A program made the translations under genes and the position numbers. From an uncultured Lentisphaeraceae bacterium (GTDB lineage Bacteria > Verrucomicrobiota > Kiritimatiellia > RFP12 > DVOR01), in the NCBI GenBank assembly GCA_949282555.1, contig CASDPK010000003.1, forward strand, positions 70,865 through 120,991: a stretch of 50,127 nt of DNA. Direction: 5' to 3'. The notes under the pieces are model-generated. The model was not told where the DNA came from. It searched no databases and was given only the letters and a program-made list of their open reading frames with translations. Below are positions 17,570-26,491 of this stretch, piece after piece. Position 1 is the first letter of the stretch; each line of letters opens with the position of its first letter.

Positions 17570-18679
17570 TTAGTTCTCCGAAGGCTCTTTGGGGAGAGGC
17601 GATGTTTGGCGTGTCGCCTCTTCCTCTTTTAACGGGAAGAAGACAATCCAACTTTCAGAACCTTTCTTGACGGAGACTAAGAGCAGGCGCGGCTTCCCAC
17701 CTTCCAAAAACACTTCAGGGCGTTCCATACGGTCAACTTTGAGTGTTTTTCCTCCCTTAATCGGAATCTCCTTTTTGCAAACAACGTGATGCTTGGCTGC
17801 ACGCCACGACAAACCGTCTTCTGACGTTAATAACTCCAAGGTCCCAAGGTAACAAGCGTGGACAACGGCATAGTAACGTTGACGTTTGGAGTCATACCAC
17901 ATGGAAGCGTCTTCCGTTGCGAAGTCCCCAAAGCAACCACCTTTTGCCAATGTGTATGGTCCCTCCGGACGGTCTGCCCGACCTCCTATTTGGAGAGACC
18001 AAGGGCCTTTTTGATTGGGGTTTCGCCCCTTAAGGATGATGCGAAAGGTCCCGTCAGGAGCTTGTGCGACAGCAGGATTGACCGTTTGGTGGATGATGGT
18101 TCCATTGGGTTGGGCGATGGGCGCATCCAAGCGCTGCCATGGACCATCCACAGAATCGGCGATTGCAACTCCAGGGCGTTGGAGACGGACAAGGTGTTGC
18201 CACTCCTTTGTGGAATAACCGCCACGTGCAATCTCGATCAGCTTCTTTGGACTGTAATTGGCACCAGCATCATCCTTTGATGTGTAATAGAGGTAAACTT
18301 TCGAACCGAAACGATAGACTTTGGAGTTGTAAAGAGCAATAGCATCCCATGCTCCGGGGCGTGATTGGAGTATTGTTTTGGATTCCCCATAAGGACCTTC
18401 CGGTCGATCGGCCCGTGCCACGGCAATCTCCGAATGTGTGAGCCATGAGAGATACGTGTAAGCTTTCGGCCAACGCGAGAAAAAGAGTCTGTAACTTCCA
18501 TCTTCCGCCTGAATGACCGAGGGATCCCAAACGAACCAATCTTTTTGCTTGTAGAAGCTCTTGGGATCGGCAGGCTGCAATAACACCGAAAGGTCAAGCG
18601 TGTCGGTGTCTTGTGCGAGGCCTTGCAATGGCACGAATAGTGACAACAATCCTGTCAGTAAGCAATAGAGGGGTTTCAT
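17570..18679 (-). CDS. GH43-like five-bladed beta-propeller protein, secreted
   Basis: The 369-residue protein has a signal peptide (MKPLYCLLTGLLSLFVPLQGLA). Repeats are typical of the GH43/GH117-like propeller: VWDPSVIQAEDGSYRLFFSRW (Asp of the first blade), HSEIAVARADRPEGPY, YLYYTSKDDAG, TEDASMWYD and MERPEVFLEGGKPRLL. Such proteins are often annotated as sucrase-like or family-43-like; the exact family and substrate are not certain. It lies 14 bases after the sulfatase and before the fucosidase, so it belongs to the same transcript. An AAGGT site precedes the ATG. Confidence 0.78.
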   Translation of the reverse strand: MKPLYCLLTGLLSLFVPLQGLAQDTDTLDLSVLLQPADPKSFYKQKDWFVWDPSVIQAEDGSYRLFFSRWPKAYTYLSWLTHSEIAVARADRPEGPYGESKTILQSRPGAWDAIALYNSKVYRFGSKVYLYYTSKDDAGANYSPKKLIEIARGGYSTKEWQHLVRLQRPGVAIADSVDGPWQRLDAPIAQPNGTIIHQTVNPAVAQAPDGTFRIILKGRNPNQKGPWSLQIGGRADRPEGPYTLAKGGCFGDFATEDASMWYDSKRQRYYAVVHACYLGTLELLTSEDGLSWRAAKHHVVCKKEIPIKGGKTLKVDRMERPEVFLEGGKPRLLLVSVKKGSESWIVFFPLKEEEATRQTSPLPKEPSEN

Positions 18680-18693
18680 TTGGGGTTACCTTG

Positions 18694-20241
18694 TTAGTTC
18701 GTGTGCCCTTGAATGACGGCGGCTTTCAAGCGGCCAAACAATTGTTTGGCCACGTCGGGACGCTGCTTTGCAAGGTTCTTGTTCTCCGTGGGGTCGTTCG
18801 TCAAGTCATACAATCTTCCAAGGGTCGGATCCTTCACCTTTAGAGGATTATTGCCGGAGCCTGCGGGCAAGATATATTTCCATCGCTTTGTGCAGAGGCT
18901 CATGAGAGGATCTTGGCAGATAAGATCTTTGCGAGGGCTTGGTTGAGCAGGATCGAGAAAACATGCAGAGACATCGTAAGAGTCCGGGAATGCCTTTTCG
19001 GGAATGTTCACGCCTCGCAGAACGGCAAACGTGGCGGCCAAATCCACGAGAGAGAAATGCGCATCACATGTTTGCCCTCCGGGGATGGTGCCAGGCCAGG
19101 AGACAATGAATGGAACGCGTGTCCCTCCCAAGTAGGGCGTGAATTTCCAGCCTTTCAACCCATTGTTGGGGAGGTGGTTGCCATTGAGCTCTACGGCATG
19201 ATCTTTGTATCCATCGTTGAGCACGGGGCCATTGTCCGACGTTATGACAACGAGGGTCTCTTCCCTGAGCCCTAGTTCGTAGAGCTTCTCAATGACACGC
19301 CGAACGGTGTCATCGAATTGTCGAATGGCATCTCCGCGCACACCCATTCCTGTGGAGCCAACAAAGCGAGGATGGGGCACCCGCGGGACGTGGATGTCGT
19401 TCGTTCCCAAGTAAAGGAAGAAGGGTTCATCTTTGTGCCGTTCCATGAAGGCACAGGCCTTTTCCGTGAACACGTCGGCCATTTCCTCATCTTTCCAAAT
19501 GGCCTTCTTCCCACCCTTCATGTAGCCAATGCGCCCGATCCCGTTGATGACGGCCATGTTGTGGCCGATGTCCCAATCCATTTTGAGGGTTGCACGGTCA
19601 CGCTTACCATCGGGTTCGCCGGGGTAGTTGTGCTTGTAATTCACCTCAATCGGGTCATTCGGGTCGAGGCCCACCACCGTGCCATTCTCCACATACACGC
19701 AGGGAACGCGATCCGCCGTCGCGGCCATGAGGAAGGTGTAATCAAAGCCGGTGTCATTGGCGGAAGGGGAGATCGGTTTGTTCCAATCCGTTTTTCCCGG
19801 CCCCGGGCCCATACCGAGGTGCCACTTGCCCACTGCACCCGTGACCATGCCAGAGCGTTGCATGAGGCGCTGAAGCGTCGTCCATGAGGGCGGGATCAAG
19901 AGCGCGGCATCTCCGGGGGCGATGAAGGTGCCGGGCGTTCGCCAAGCATAACTGCCTGTGAAGATTGAAAATCGGGTGGGGGTGCAGACAGAAGAAGGTG
20001 AGTGCACGTGCGTGAACCGCACACCGCTTTTGACGTATGCATCGATAAAAGGAGTCAATCCTGGGGTCGGCCCATAACAGGAGAGATCCCCGTAACCAAT
20101 ATCATCGGCGAGAATAAAGACGATGTTACGTGGGCGCCGCGATGTGGCAGGTATTCCTGTCGCCGAAGAGGAACGGCACCCCGGCGCCACCCATGCGGCG
20201 GCGCCGAGGCCAAGCGTTTTGAGAAAGGTCCTGCGATTCAT
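18694..20241 (-). CDS. Sulfatase, S1 family, Tat-exported lipoprotein
   Basis: Removes sulfate esters from carbohydrates. The 515-residue protein has a twin-arginine signal (NRRTFLKTLG) with a lipobox ending at C22 (VAPGC). The metal-binding FILADDIGYGD comes next, then the formylglycine signature SSVCTPTR (C86), GKWHLG, and TSDNGPVLN, which provides further metal ligands. Because the signature residue is Cys, the enzyme needs conversion to formylglycine, in an anaerobe usually by the radical-SAM enzyme anSME, which is not in the window. The spacing to the upstream gene is 18 bases. The GH2-adjacent fragment at 15372 derives from this or a close relative. Confidence 0.95.
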   Translation of the reverse strand: MNRRTFLKTLGLGAAAWVAPGCRSSSATGIPATSRRPRNIVFILADDIGYGDLSCYGPTPGLTPFIDAYVKSGVRFTHVHSPSSVCTPTRFSIFTGSYAWRTPGTFIAPGDAALLIPPSWTTLQRLMQRSGMVTGAVGKWHLGMGPGPGKTDWNKPISPSANDTGFDYTFLMAATADRVPCVYVENGTVVGLDPNDPIEVNYKHNYPGEPDGKRDRATLKMDWDIGHNMAVINGIGRIGYMKGGKKAIWKDEEMADVFTEKACAFMERHKDEPFFLYLGTNDIHVPRVPHPRFVGSTGMGVRGDAIRQFDDTVRRVIEKLYELGLREETLVVITSDNGPVLNDGYKDHAVELNGNHLPNNGLKGWKFTPYLGGTRVPFIVSWPGTIPGGQTCDAHFSLVDLAATFAVLRGVNIPEKAFPDSYDVSACFLDPAQPSPRKDLICQDPLMSLCTKRWKYILPAGSGNNPLKVKDPTLGRLYDLTNDPTENKNLAKQRPDVAKQLFGRLKAAVIQGHTN

Positions 20242-20259
20242 GGCAACACCAGCCGTCTA

Positions 20260-23200
20260 TTATTCGTTTGCAGTGTCGGAATCCTCAATCAATACACGGA
20301 AGCCGACATCGTGAACGGGCTGATATTCATGGTAATCCCTGCGGAAAGAGGCCGTCGCCAAGGCGGGGCGATCATTCCACGAGCCACCACGAACGATTCT
20401 GCGCTCGGCAGAGGGTGCAGGATCATTGCGGCCATCCGCGACACGGTAAGGATAGGGACGTGCCTTCGAGAGCGTCCACTCCGCCACATTGCCGTGCAGA
20501 TCACGGAGTCCCCACGGATTCGCCTGCCATTTGCCGGAAGGTTCGGAGAGGAACCCACCGTCGTTCACGGCCGCCACGCGCGGGATCCAATGGTCGCAAG
20601 GATTGTCGGCATTGTTGTAGGCGGCTTGATAGACATCCTGAACGTACGGGTTGCCGGAGTACAGATGGAGGGAGAAGTCTGCCAAGTTGGCCTTCTTCCC
20701 GAAGTCATCCGCCGTGCCGCCCCACCAGAAAGGACGGTCACTTCCGGCGCGCGCGGCATATTCCCACTCGGCTTCGGTGGGGAGGCGGCACGCCTTGCCC
20801 GTCTTCTCGGAAAGCCACGCACAGAAGGCCTGCGCCTCACGCCAAGTCACACGGACAACGGGGCGGGCATCGTCATTCACGTTATAGCTTGTGACGCCGA
20901 ATTGGTAGCCGTGCCGATCCTCCACAAAGCTATCGTGACGCGGCGAGAACTTCCGGAAGAGTCCGTTGGTCACCTCTTGCTCCAGCAACCAAAAGCCCTT
21001 GACCGTTTGTGCGGTGCGGGGGCGTTCATCCGGGAATCCGGCCGTTGACCCCATCAGGAAATCTCCGCCGGGCACATAGCGGAAGACGAGGCGTTCACCA
21101 TCTTCCAAGGTCACGGTGAGAGGCTCCTTTTGCGCTTTTGTGGCTGGATCGAACGGCCATCCCTTGGGCGCAGGATCGTCGGCAGCCGTTGCTTTTGGCT
21201 GAGCGGGCGCCTCAAAGGCGACGACAGGCGCCGCCGGGAGCGGGTCGTCCTCATGGTTCTCGGAGAGCCCAAGGTAGCGGGTGCGACGCTCCGCGCGCAC
21301 GTCTTCCAGTTTCCGGGCGGCATCGCCATTGAGGTCACTCCAGCGCCCATGATAAGGCGCATTGAGGTCGATCCACGTGATGAGGCGATCCCAATCCTCC
21401 GCATCAAGGGTCACGCCGTGGTGGCCCTTCCGCAGGCGCATCACGAGTTCCGAGGCGTCGGCGTGCCACTCCATCGGCGGCTGAAGGCGAATGTCGCTCT
21501 CGATGCCGGGATGGCGCACATAACGGTGAAGCGCCACATAGGATTCGCTGAAGCGGCCAAGCATCCGGCCCCAGTGGTGGCCCGACATCGCCGTCTTCCA
21601 CCCCTTCACCATGCGGCCGCCCCGGAAATCGGGCTGAGCCTTGGTGCCATCGTGACACCCAACGCAACGACGGTCGAGCACGGGTTGCACTTCCCGCTCA
21701 AAGGTGTAATTGCGCGTGGGGCCGCGCCACGGCGTGATGGCGACGGGCCTCCCGTGCGTCACCGGGGCGGGCGCCGCCGCCGCCGCGATGGGTTCGTGGC
21801 AACCCACGCAAGAGAGGAACTCTCCGGGACGGGCCGTCACCCAACTGCGCATCACCTGGAGGGCTTTCCCTTCGGCATCCAGCGGCTGAAGGGCAATGGG
21901 GGTGTTGGCCGGCACGGTGAAGAGGGCCGAACCATCCTCCCGGATGGGCACCGTTCCCAACATTCGGCGCATGTCCCACGGACCGTCCACGCCGATGGAG
22001 CCATAGAGGCCACCGTGCCCACGGAAACCGTAGGTGTAGGTGTAGAGCCGCAGGGATTTCACGGTGCCGCGCGGGATGCCGCGCAACCCGGGCCCTTGGT
22101 AGATGTCTGCCACGTAGAGCGTCGCCTCCTTCGCGCCGGGCACGACACGATCCGGGATGGCGGGAGGCATCTGCTCTTTCCGCAGGGGAATGGGCTCAAA
22201 GAGGTAGGCGCCCGGCTCCCGCCGCAGAACCACGCTATTGTCGAAGCGGTCAATGAGCACAATTTCCCAAGGGGCGCCGGGGGCCTTTTGGCGCGCCAAC
22301 AGGAAGTTGTCATCGTCAAGGGGATATGGATGCAGGCTCTTGGGCCAGCTGTCGTTCACCAATTGGTCGCGCACGATGGGCTCGACCTTCTTCCCATAGC
22401 CCGGGAGCCTCTGGATGGCGCCCTGCGCCTCCTCGCGCCCGAGGGTGGCATCGAAAAGGACGCATTCTCCCACGCGCGCCACGCCATGGTGCCCCGTCAC
22501 GATGCCCACGAAGCGCGCATTGCTGCCCGGCAACGTGCGGGCATAGAAGAGCGAGTTGGGCCAGAAGGAGTTGGAGCCGTAGAAAGCGCGCTGGTTGGTG
22601 CCGTCGGGGTTGCAGGTGAACAGCATTCGGGAGTTGGAGTGGGGGAGGTCGGCATACTCCCAGCGCTGGTAGAGCACGCGGCCATCGGGCATGATCATGG
22701 GGCACCAAGCGTGCTCCTGGTCGCTCGTGAGGGCTTCCAAGCCCGAACCATCCGCGTTCACGCGGTAAAGGTTGGCCACGGGGGTGTCGCCGTTCACGCA
22801 GGGCACGGCGTAGTTGAGGGCCGTGCAGGTGAGGATGATGCGCCCATCGGGAAGGTAGCAGGCATCATAGTGGTTGATGTCCGGATCGTTGTCCCGGGTC
22901 ACCTGCCGGGCCTTGCCGGTGGCGAGGTCGAGCTCAAAGACGTGCCATGCGCCGTTCTTTTCGCCAATGGAGGAGAAGAGGGCTTTGTCGGCATTCCAGT
23001 GAAGATCAACATCGCCGATGAAGGCGCCACCCGCGGGGCGGAAGACCTCCTTGGGCTGCGCCTTCGGATCGCTCACATCAAGCCGGAAAAGGGCGTTGTC
23101 ATAGCCGCGCTTGGGGGCTTTGGAATTGCTCTGCCAGTTGGCCGTGAGCCCAGAAGGCCCTTTCCTGCGGAGGAAGAGGAGTTCCTTGAAATTGACGGCA

Positions 23201-23895
23201 GGGTTGTCCGTCACCATTAGGCGCCGATAGTCTGCCAGCAGGGTTTTGAGCTCCGTTTCTTGCTCCGCCGTGAGGGAGGTTGCCTTCAGATTCTGCGCAC
23301 GGAAGGCCTCCGCCCGTTCGGCCAAGCGCAGACAGGTCTCCCGCGCACGCGTATCCGCCAAGCGCCGGAGCGCCGCGGGGTCGATATCTGCCACATCCGC
23401 CAAGAGCGCCTCGGCAGGGCGCGGGTCGCGCGTCGAAGCATGGAACGCCACACTTCCTTTGTTCCCGGCGTTTGCGTCCACGCCCACAGAGGCGTCAAAC
23501 CGCGTCGCACCCTCGGGCAGCTCATACAGAAGGAAGGCCGGCGCGTGCGACCACAATCCATTGGGGAAGGCCTTTTTCCCGATGGTCAAAGGTTTGCCGA
23601 CATGGTTCTTCCCCTCGGTCAGAAGTTTCCCCCAACCGACTCGGGCCTCAATGGGTTTCAGGGAGGACAAAGGAACGGTGCGCCCATCGGAAAACGTGAT
23701 CCGGGCATCGCCCCAAATCGCTTGGTCGTGATCGTAGGAGTCGCCTCCCACGTCCACCGAAAGCGCGAGGGTTCGGGAGCCATCCAGCGCCAACGTCAAC
23801 GCATGCGCTTCCATCCCACCCGTCAGTCGAGGGGACGAAGTTTCCGCGGCCCAAACGGCCATCGGCATCAGAAGGAGGGGCAACAAACGTTTCAT
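20260..23895 (-). CDS. Large secreted fusion: NPCBM-like, hydrazine-synthase-alpha-like propeller with two haem-c motifs, and SUMF1-like domain
   Basis: The 1211-residue protein starts with a signal peptide (MKRLLPLLLMPMAVWAA). About 45-160 resembles NPCBM carbohydrate-binding modules (FPNGLWSHAPAFLLYEL, then DASVGVDANAG). About 250-690 is a propeller with HZS-alpha-type blocks (YDACYLPDGRIILTCTAL, DGSGLEALTSDQEHAWCP). Two CxxCH motifs follow: CVGCH at 696-700 and 744-748, in a cytochrome-like segment. About 935-1205 is a formylglycine-generating-enzyme-like domain (GGDFLMGS, RLPTEAEWEYAARAG, LHGNVAEW, RGGSWNDRP). The two cysteines that bind copper in aerobic FGE are missing in this last block, so sulfatase activation is unlikely. 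First gene of the polysaccharide cluster; a canonical promoter lies 82 bases upstream and AGGAGG precedes the ATG. The function is unknown. Confidence 0.8.
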   Translation of the reverse strand: MKRLLPLLLMPMAVWAAETSSPRLTGGMEAHALTLALDGSRTLALSVDVGGDSYDHDQAIWGDARITFSDGRTVPLSSLKPIEARVGWGKLLTEGKNHVGKPLTIGKKAFPNGLWSHAPAFLLYELPEGATRFDASVGVDANAGNKGSVAFHASTRDPRPAEALLADVADIDPAALRRLADTRARETCLRLAERAEAFRAQNLKATSLTAEQETELKTLLADYRRLMVTDNPAVNFKELLFLRRKGPSGLTANWQSNSKAPKRGYDNALFRLDVSDPKAQPKEVFRPAGGAFIGDVDLHWNADKALFSSIGEKNGAWHVFELDLATGKARQVTRDNDPDINHYDACYLPDGRIILTCTALNYAVPCVNGDTPVANLYRVNADGSGLEALTSDQEHAWCPMIMPDGRVLYQRWEYADLPHSNSRMLFTCNPDGTNQRAFYGSNSFWPNSLFYARTLPGSNARFVGIVTGHHGVARVGECVLFDATLGREEAQGAIQRLPGYGKKVEPIVRDQLVNDSWPKSLHPYPLDDDNFLLARQKAPGAPWEIVLIDRFDNSVVLRREPGAYLFEPIPLRKEQMPPAIPDRVVPGAKEATLYVADIYQGPGLRGIPRGTVKSLRLYTYTYGFRGHGGLYGSIGVDGPWDMRRMLGTVPIREDGSALFTVPANTPIALQPLDAEGKALQVMRSWVTARPGEFLSCVGCHEPIAAAAAPAPVTHGRPVAITPWRGPTRNYTFEREVQPVLDRRCVGCHDGTKAQPDFRGGRMVKGWKTAMSGHHWGRMLGRFSESYVALHRYVRHPGIESDIRLQPPMEWHADASELVMRLRKGHHGVTLDAEDWDRLITWIDLNAPYHGRWSDLNGDAARKLEDVRAERRTRYLGLSENHEDDPLPAAPVVAFEAPAQPKATAADDPAPKGWPFDPATKAQKEPLTVTLEDGERLVFRYVPGGDFLMGSTAGFPDERPRTAQTVKGFWLLEQEVTNGLFRKFSPRHDSFVEDRHGYQFGVTSYNVNDDARPVVRVTWREAQAFCAWLSEKTGKACRLPTEAEWEYAARAGSDRPFWWGGTADDFGKKANLADFSLHLYSGNPYVQDVYQAAYNNADNPCDHWIPRVAAVNDGGFLSEPSGKWQANPWGLRDLHGNVAEWTLSKARPYPYRVADGRNDPAPSAERRIVRGGSWNDRPALATASFRRDYHEYQPVHDVGFRVLIEDSDTANE

Positions 23896-23976
23896 AGGAG
23901 GTCCTCTCTAACGTTGCTCCGGGAAATCCGCAAGGACAAAGCGCCCAAGCAGCCACGCTCCCCGTCGCACGTCAAC

Positions 23977-24006
23977 AGTATAAGAGGGAATGTACCCTAT
24001 GGACAA
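23977..24006 (-). promoter_or_regulatory. Promoter of the polysaccharide cluster
   Basis: Minus strand: -35 TTGTCC, 18-base spacer, -10 TATACT, followed by a leader of about 75 bases before the ATG at 23895. It likely drives the HZS/SUMF1-like, sulfatase, GH43-like and GH29 genes and perhaps those beyond. Confidence 0.7.
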
Positions 24007-24134
24007 GGCACAAACACGTGGATATAGATACGGAATACTGCTGTATGCAGATTGAAAACTGCTACATCCACTATGCCTTTGGAGGATTCCCTGGGGGGAG
24101 TGAATGGATCATCGATCCGAGGGGAAACATGAAA

Positions 24135-24187
24135 GGCTCCGTATCTCAAGCGGGGATACGGAGCCTCTCATGTTCGGATACGGAGCC
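24135..24187. repeat. Dispersed GATACGGAGCC hairpin repeat, copy 2 (three arms)
   Basis: GGCTCCGTATC (24135-24145) pairs perfectly with GATACGGAGCC (24155-24165), and a third identical arm follows at 24177-24187 before TTTGGGCTTTTT. It lies downstream of the alkaline phosphatase stop. The rest of 24007-24242 shows no gene. Confidence 0.7.
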
Positions 24188-24242
24188 TTTGGGCTTTTTC
24201 TCCCGCCTGCCGCACTGCGCGCCGGCGGTTCACGCTTGAGGA

Positions 24243-25454
24243 TCAGCGTGCGTACCACTTGCCCGTGGCTTTGATGTAGACGGCGTCGCGGTGGGCACGG
24301 AGGCGGCGCCCATCCGGGGTGACGAGTGTCGGAATGCCGTCCACGGTTTCGGTCTTCCCCTTCAGCTCGGTCAACGTTTGGGGGGTGATGCCCGCGAGGG
24401 CGGAGGGGAAATCCTGATTGAGCATGGGGCGCACGGAGGGATCATTCCCTGCGAGAAAAACATCCACGCCGGAGTGTCCGCCCGTGGAGTAGTGGACGAA
24501 GTAATTTTTGGGTTTCCCGGTGTGCTTTGCCGTGACGTCTCGCAGGGCTTTTGCGCGGGCCCCTTCGGAGGGCTCATTGAGCACGGTGAGTCCGCCGGTT
24601 TCATGGTCCGGGGCGATGAGCACGGTGGTGCCTGGGTGCTCCTTGGCCCAACGGAGGACTTGGGCGACCGTTTCGTCGAACTCCAGCAGTTCATAGGTGG
24701 CCCACGGCAGGTCGTTCGCGTGGTTGCCTTTGTCGACCTGTGCGCCTTCGATCAGAAGGAAGAAGCCATCGGGATCATCGGAGAGGATTTCCAAGGCTTT
24801 GTCGGCCATTTCGGGAAGGGTGGGTTCCGAACACGGCTTGCCGGAGCGGCGCTCCACCTTGGCGGTCATCTCTCCCGGGGCGAAGAGTCCGAAGATCTTG
24901 CCTTTGGCGGCACGGAGATCGTCGGCATCCGTTGCGAGCGTGTAACCCTGTTGCGTCAAAAAGGCTTTGCGGTCACCGGAGAGTTCTTTGCGGCCGCCAC
25001 CGAGGAAAACCTCAAAACCGGAGGCGATTTGCTGTTCGATGATGGCATCGGCATCGTTACGATTGGCGGCATGGGCGGAGAAGGCGGCCGGCGTGGCGCC
25101 AACGATGGAATCGGTTGTCACAATCCCGACGGCCTTGCCTTGTGCCTTGGCCCATTCGCCAAAGGTTCGCAAGGGCACTTTGTCGGTGTTCACGGCAACG
25201 GCCCCGTTGCGTGTGCGCTGCCCACAGGACATCGCGGTGGCGGCCGCCGCAGAGTCGGTGACGCTGCTGTCCGCGGAGCGCGTCTGCACGGTGCCATAAA
25301 TCGCGCGATCCAAGGCGAGCGGGGCGCCTTTGAGCTGTCGGGCTACGGTCAGCGAGGCATGGCCCGTGCCATCGGGCACCATCACAATGATGTTTTTGGG
25401 TGCGGCAAAGGCCGCGATTGGAAGCAAAAAGATAAGCAACAAGCAACGTTTCAT
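24243..25454 (-). CDS. Alkaline phosphatase (PhoA family), secreted
   Basis: Hydrolyses phosphate monoesters outside the cytoplasm with a Zn/Mg centre. The 403-residue protein has a signal peptide (MKRCLLLIFLLPIAAFAA), the first metal Asp in MVPDGTGHAS (D28), the nucleophile Ser in VTDSAAAATA (S68), FFLLIEGAQVDKGNH, and IAPDHETGGL with metal ligands Asp and His, followed by STGGHSG. The start at 25454 has AAAGGTC upstream; the longer frame from 25508 has no signal. Its own promoter is at 25479-25508. No Pho-box was recognised. It is divergent from the GH16 gene. Confidence 0.95.
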   Translation of the reverse strand: MKRCLLLIFLLPIAAFAAPKNIIVMVPDGTGHASLTVARQLKGAPLALDRAIYGTVQTRSADSSVTDSAAAATAMSCGQRTRNGAVAVNTDKVPLRTFGEWAKAQGKAVGIVTTDSIVGATPAAFSAHAANRNDADAIIEQQIASGFEVFLGGGRKELSGDRKAFLTQQGYTLATDADDLRAAKGKIFGLFAPGEMTAKVERRSGKPCSEPTLPEMADKALEILSDDPDGFFLLIEGAQVDKGNHANDLPWATYELLEFDETVAQVLRWAKEHPGTTVLIAPDHETGGLTVLNEPSEGARAKALRDVTAKHTGKPKNYFVHYSTGGHSGVDVFLAGNDPSVRPMLNQDFPSALAGITPQTLTELKGKTETVDGIPTLVTPDGRRLRAHRDAVYIKATGKWYAR

Positions 25455-25478
25455 ATGAATGACCTTTCGATGCGTTCC

Positions 25479-25508
25479 AGTATACATCCGCGTTGGAGGC
25501 ACCGACAA
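25479..25508 (-). promoter_or_regulatory. Promoter of the alkaline phosphatase gene
   Basis: Minus strand: -35 TTGTCG, 18-base spacer, -10 TATACT, with the ATG about 25 bases further on. Confidence 0.65.
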
Positions 25509-25602
25509 GTTTTGTTTCTGTTAGGAATATGCGCTCTGCATTCTTGGGAACGCAGGGGTGAAAACATACTCCATCCGCCGAGGCATCGGAGGGGATTCGC
25601 CT

Positions 25603-25608
25603 TATAAT
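25603..25608 (+). promoter_or_regulatory. Probable -10 element of the GH16 gene
   Basis: A perfect TATAAT. Transcription would start near 25615, leaving a very short leader that contains the AAAGGAG ribosome-binding site. No convincing -35. Confidence 0.4.
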
Positions 25609-25632
25609 AACGGCATGAAAGGAGTTTTCCCC

Positions 25633-26469
25633 ATGCGACACATCCGAGCAGTGACGGTTCTTTCGATTTTGGCTCTCCCCGTGATGGGATGGGCGGCCGA
25701 GCGATTGGTTTGGCAGGATGAGTTTGACCGCCCCGGTGCGCCGGACCCGGCTTCGTGGACGTTTGAGGATGGGTTTGTGCGCAATCGTGAGATACAGTGG
25801 TACCAACCGCAGAATGCCACTGTGCGCGATGGTCTCTTGGTGATTGAAGGGCGTCGGGAATCGCGCCCAAACCCGCTCTATGATGCCCAAAAGAAGGGGG
25901 ATTGGCGGGCGGAGCGCAAGGTGATCGAATACACCTCCGCGTGCCTGCATTCCAAGCGTTCGTGGCTTTATGGCCGCATCCAAGTGCGCGCTCGGCTCCA
26001 GGCGGAGGAGGGATTGTGGCCGGCCATTTGGTTCTTGGGCGTTGACCGCGCAAAGAAGGGATGGCCCGCCTGCGGAGAGATTGACCTGTTGGAGTATTAT
26101 GACGAGAGCATCCTTGCCAACTTCTGTTGGTCTGCGGCGACGCCCGAGAAGCCCTATGCCCAGCAGTGGAACACGCAGAAGACGCCGATCGCCAAGTTCA
26201 TCGCGAAGTCGCCCACATGGCGGACGGATTGGCACGTGTGGGAGATGGATTGGACCGTCGAGCGCATTGAGCTCCGGATTGACGGTGAGACGGTGAACGT
26301 GCAGCGGCTGGATACCGTTCGGAACCCCGATGGAACCAACCCGTTCCAGAAGCCGATGTTCCTGTTGCTCAATCTCGCCATGGGGTCCACGGGGGGAAGC
26401 CTGGAGAAGACGCGCCTGCCTGCCAAGTTTGAGATTGATTGGGTGCGGGTGTGGCAGCGGGAGCCCTGA
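25633..26469 (+). CDS. Secreted GH16 endo-beta-glucanase (laminarinase type)
   Basis: The 278-residue enzyme with signal peptide (MRHIRAVTVLSILALPVMGWA) shows the GH16 jelly-roll: LVWQDEFD at the start, SWLYGRIQVRAR, WPAIWFLG, and the catalytic GEIDLLEY with nucleophile E149, D151 and acid/base E154 (E-x-D-x-x-E spacing). It finishes with FLLLNLAMGS and FEIDWVRVWQ. Most such enzymes cut beta-1,3 or mixed beta-1,3/1,4 glucans; the exact linkage cannot be read. The start at 25633 was chosen because AAAGGAG lies 8 bases upstream; an in-frame ATG at 25615 overlaps that site. It converges with eboE. Confidence 0.93.
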   Translation: MRHIRAVTVLSILALPVMGWAAERLVWQDEFDRPGAPDPASWTFEDGFVRNREIQWYQPQNATVRDGLLVIEGRRESRPNPLYDAQKKGDWRAERKVIEYTSACLHSKRSWLYGRIQVRARLQAEEGLWPAIWFLGVDRAKKGWPACGEIDLLEYYDESILANFCWSAATPEKPYAQQWNTQKTPIAKFIAKSPTWRTDWHVWEMDWTVERIELRIDGETVNVQRLDTVRNPDGTNPFQKPMFLLLNLAMGSTGGSLEKTRLPAKFEIDWVRVWQREP

Positions 26470-26491
26470 GGCTTTCGTTGCCTAGGCATTG

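Noticed and set aside
21130..23220. A 696-codon plus-strand frame inside the HZS/SUMF1-like gene
   Set aside because: Antisense to a gene with clear motifs. Composition is typical of shadow frames; no start signal.
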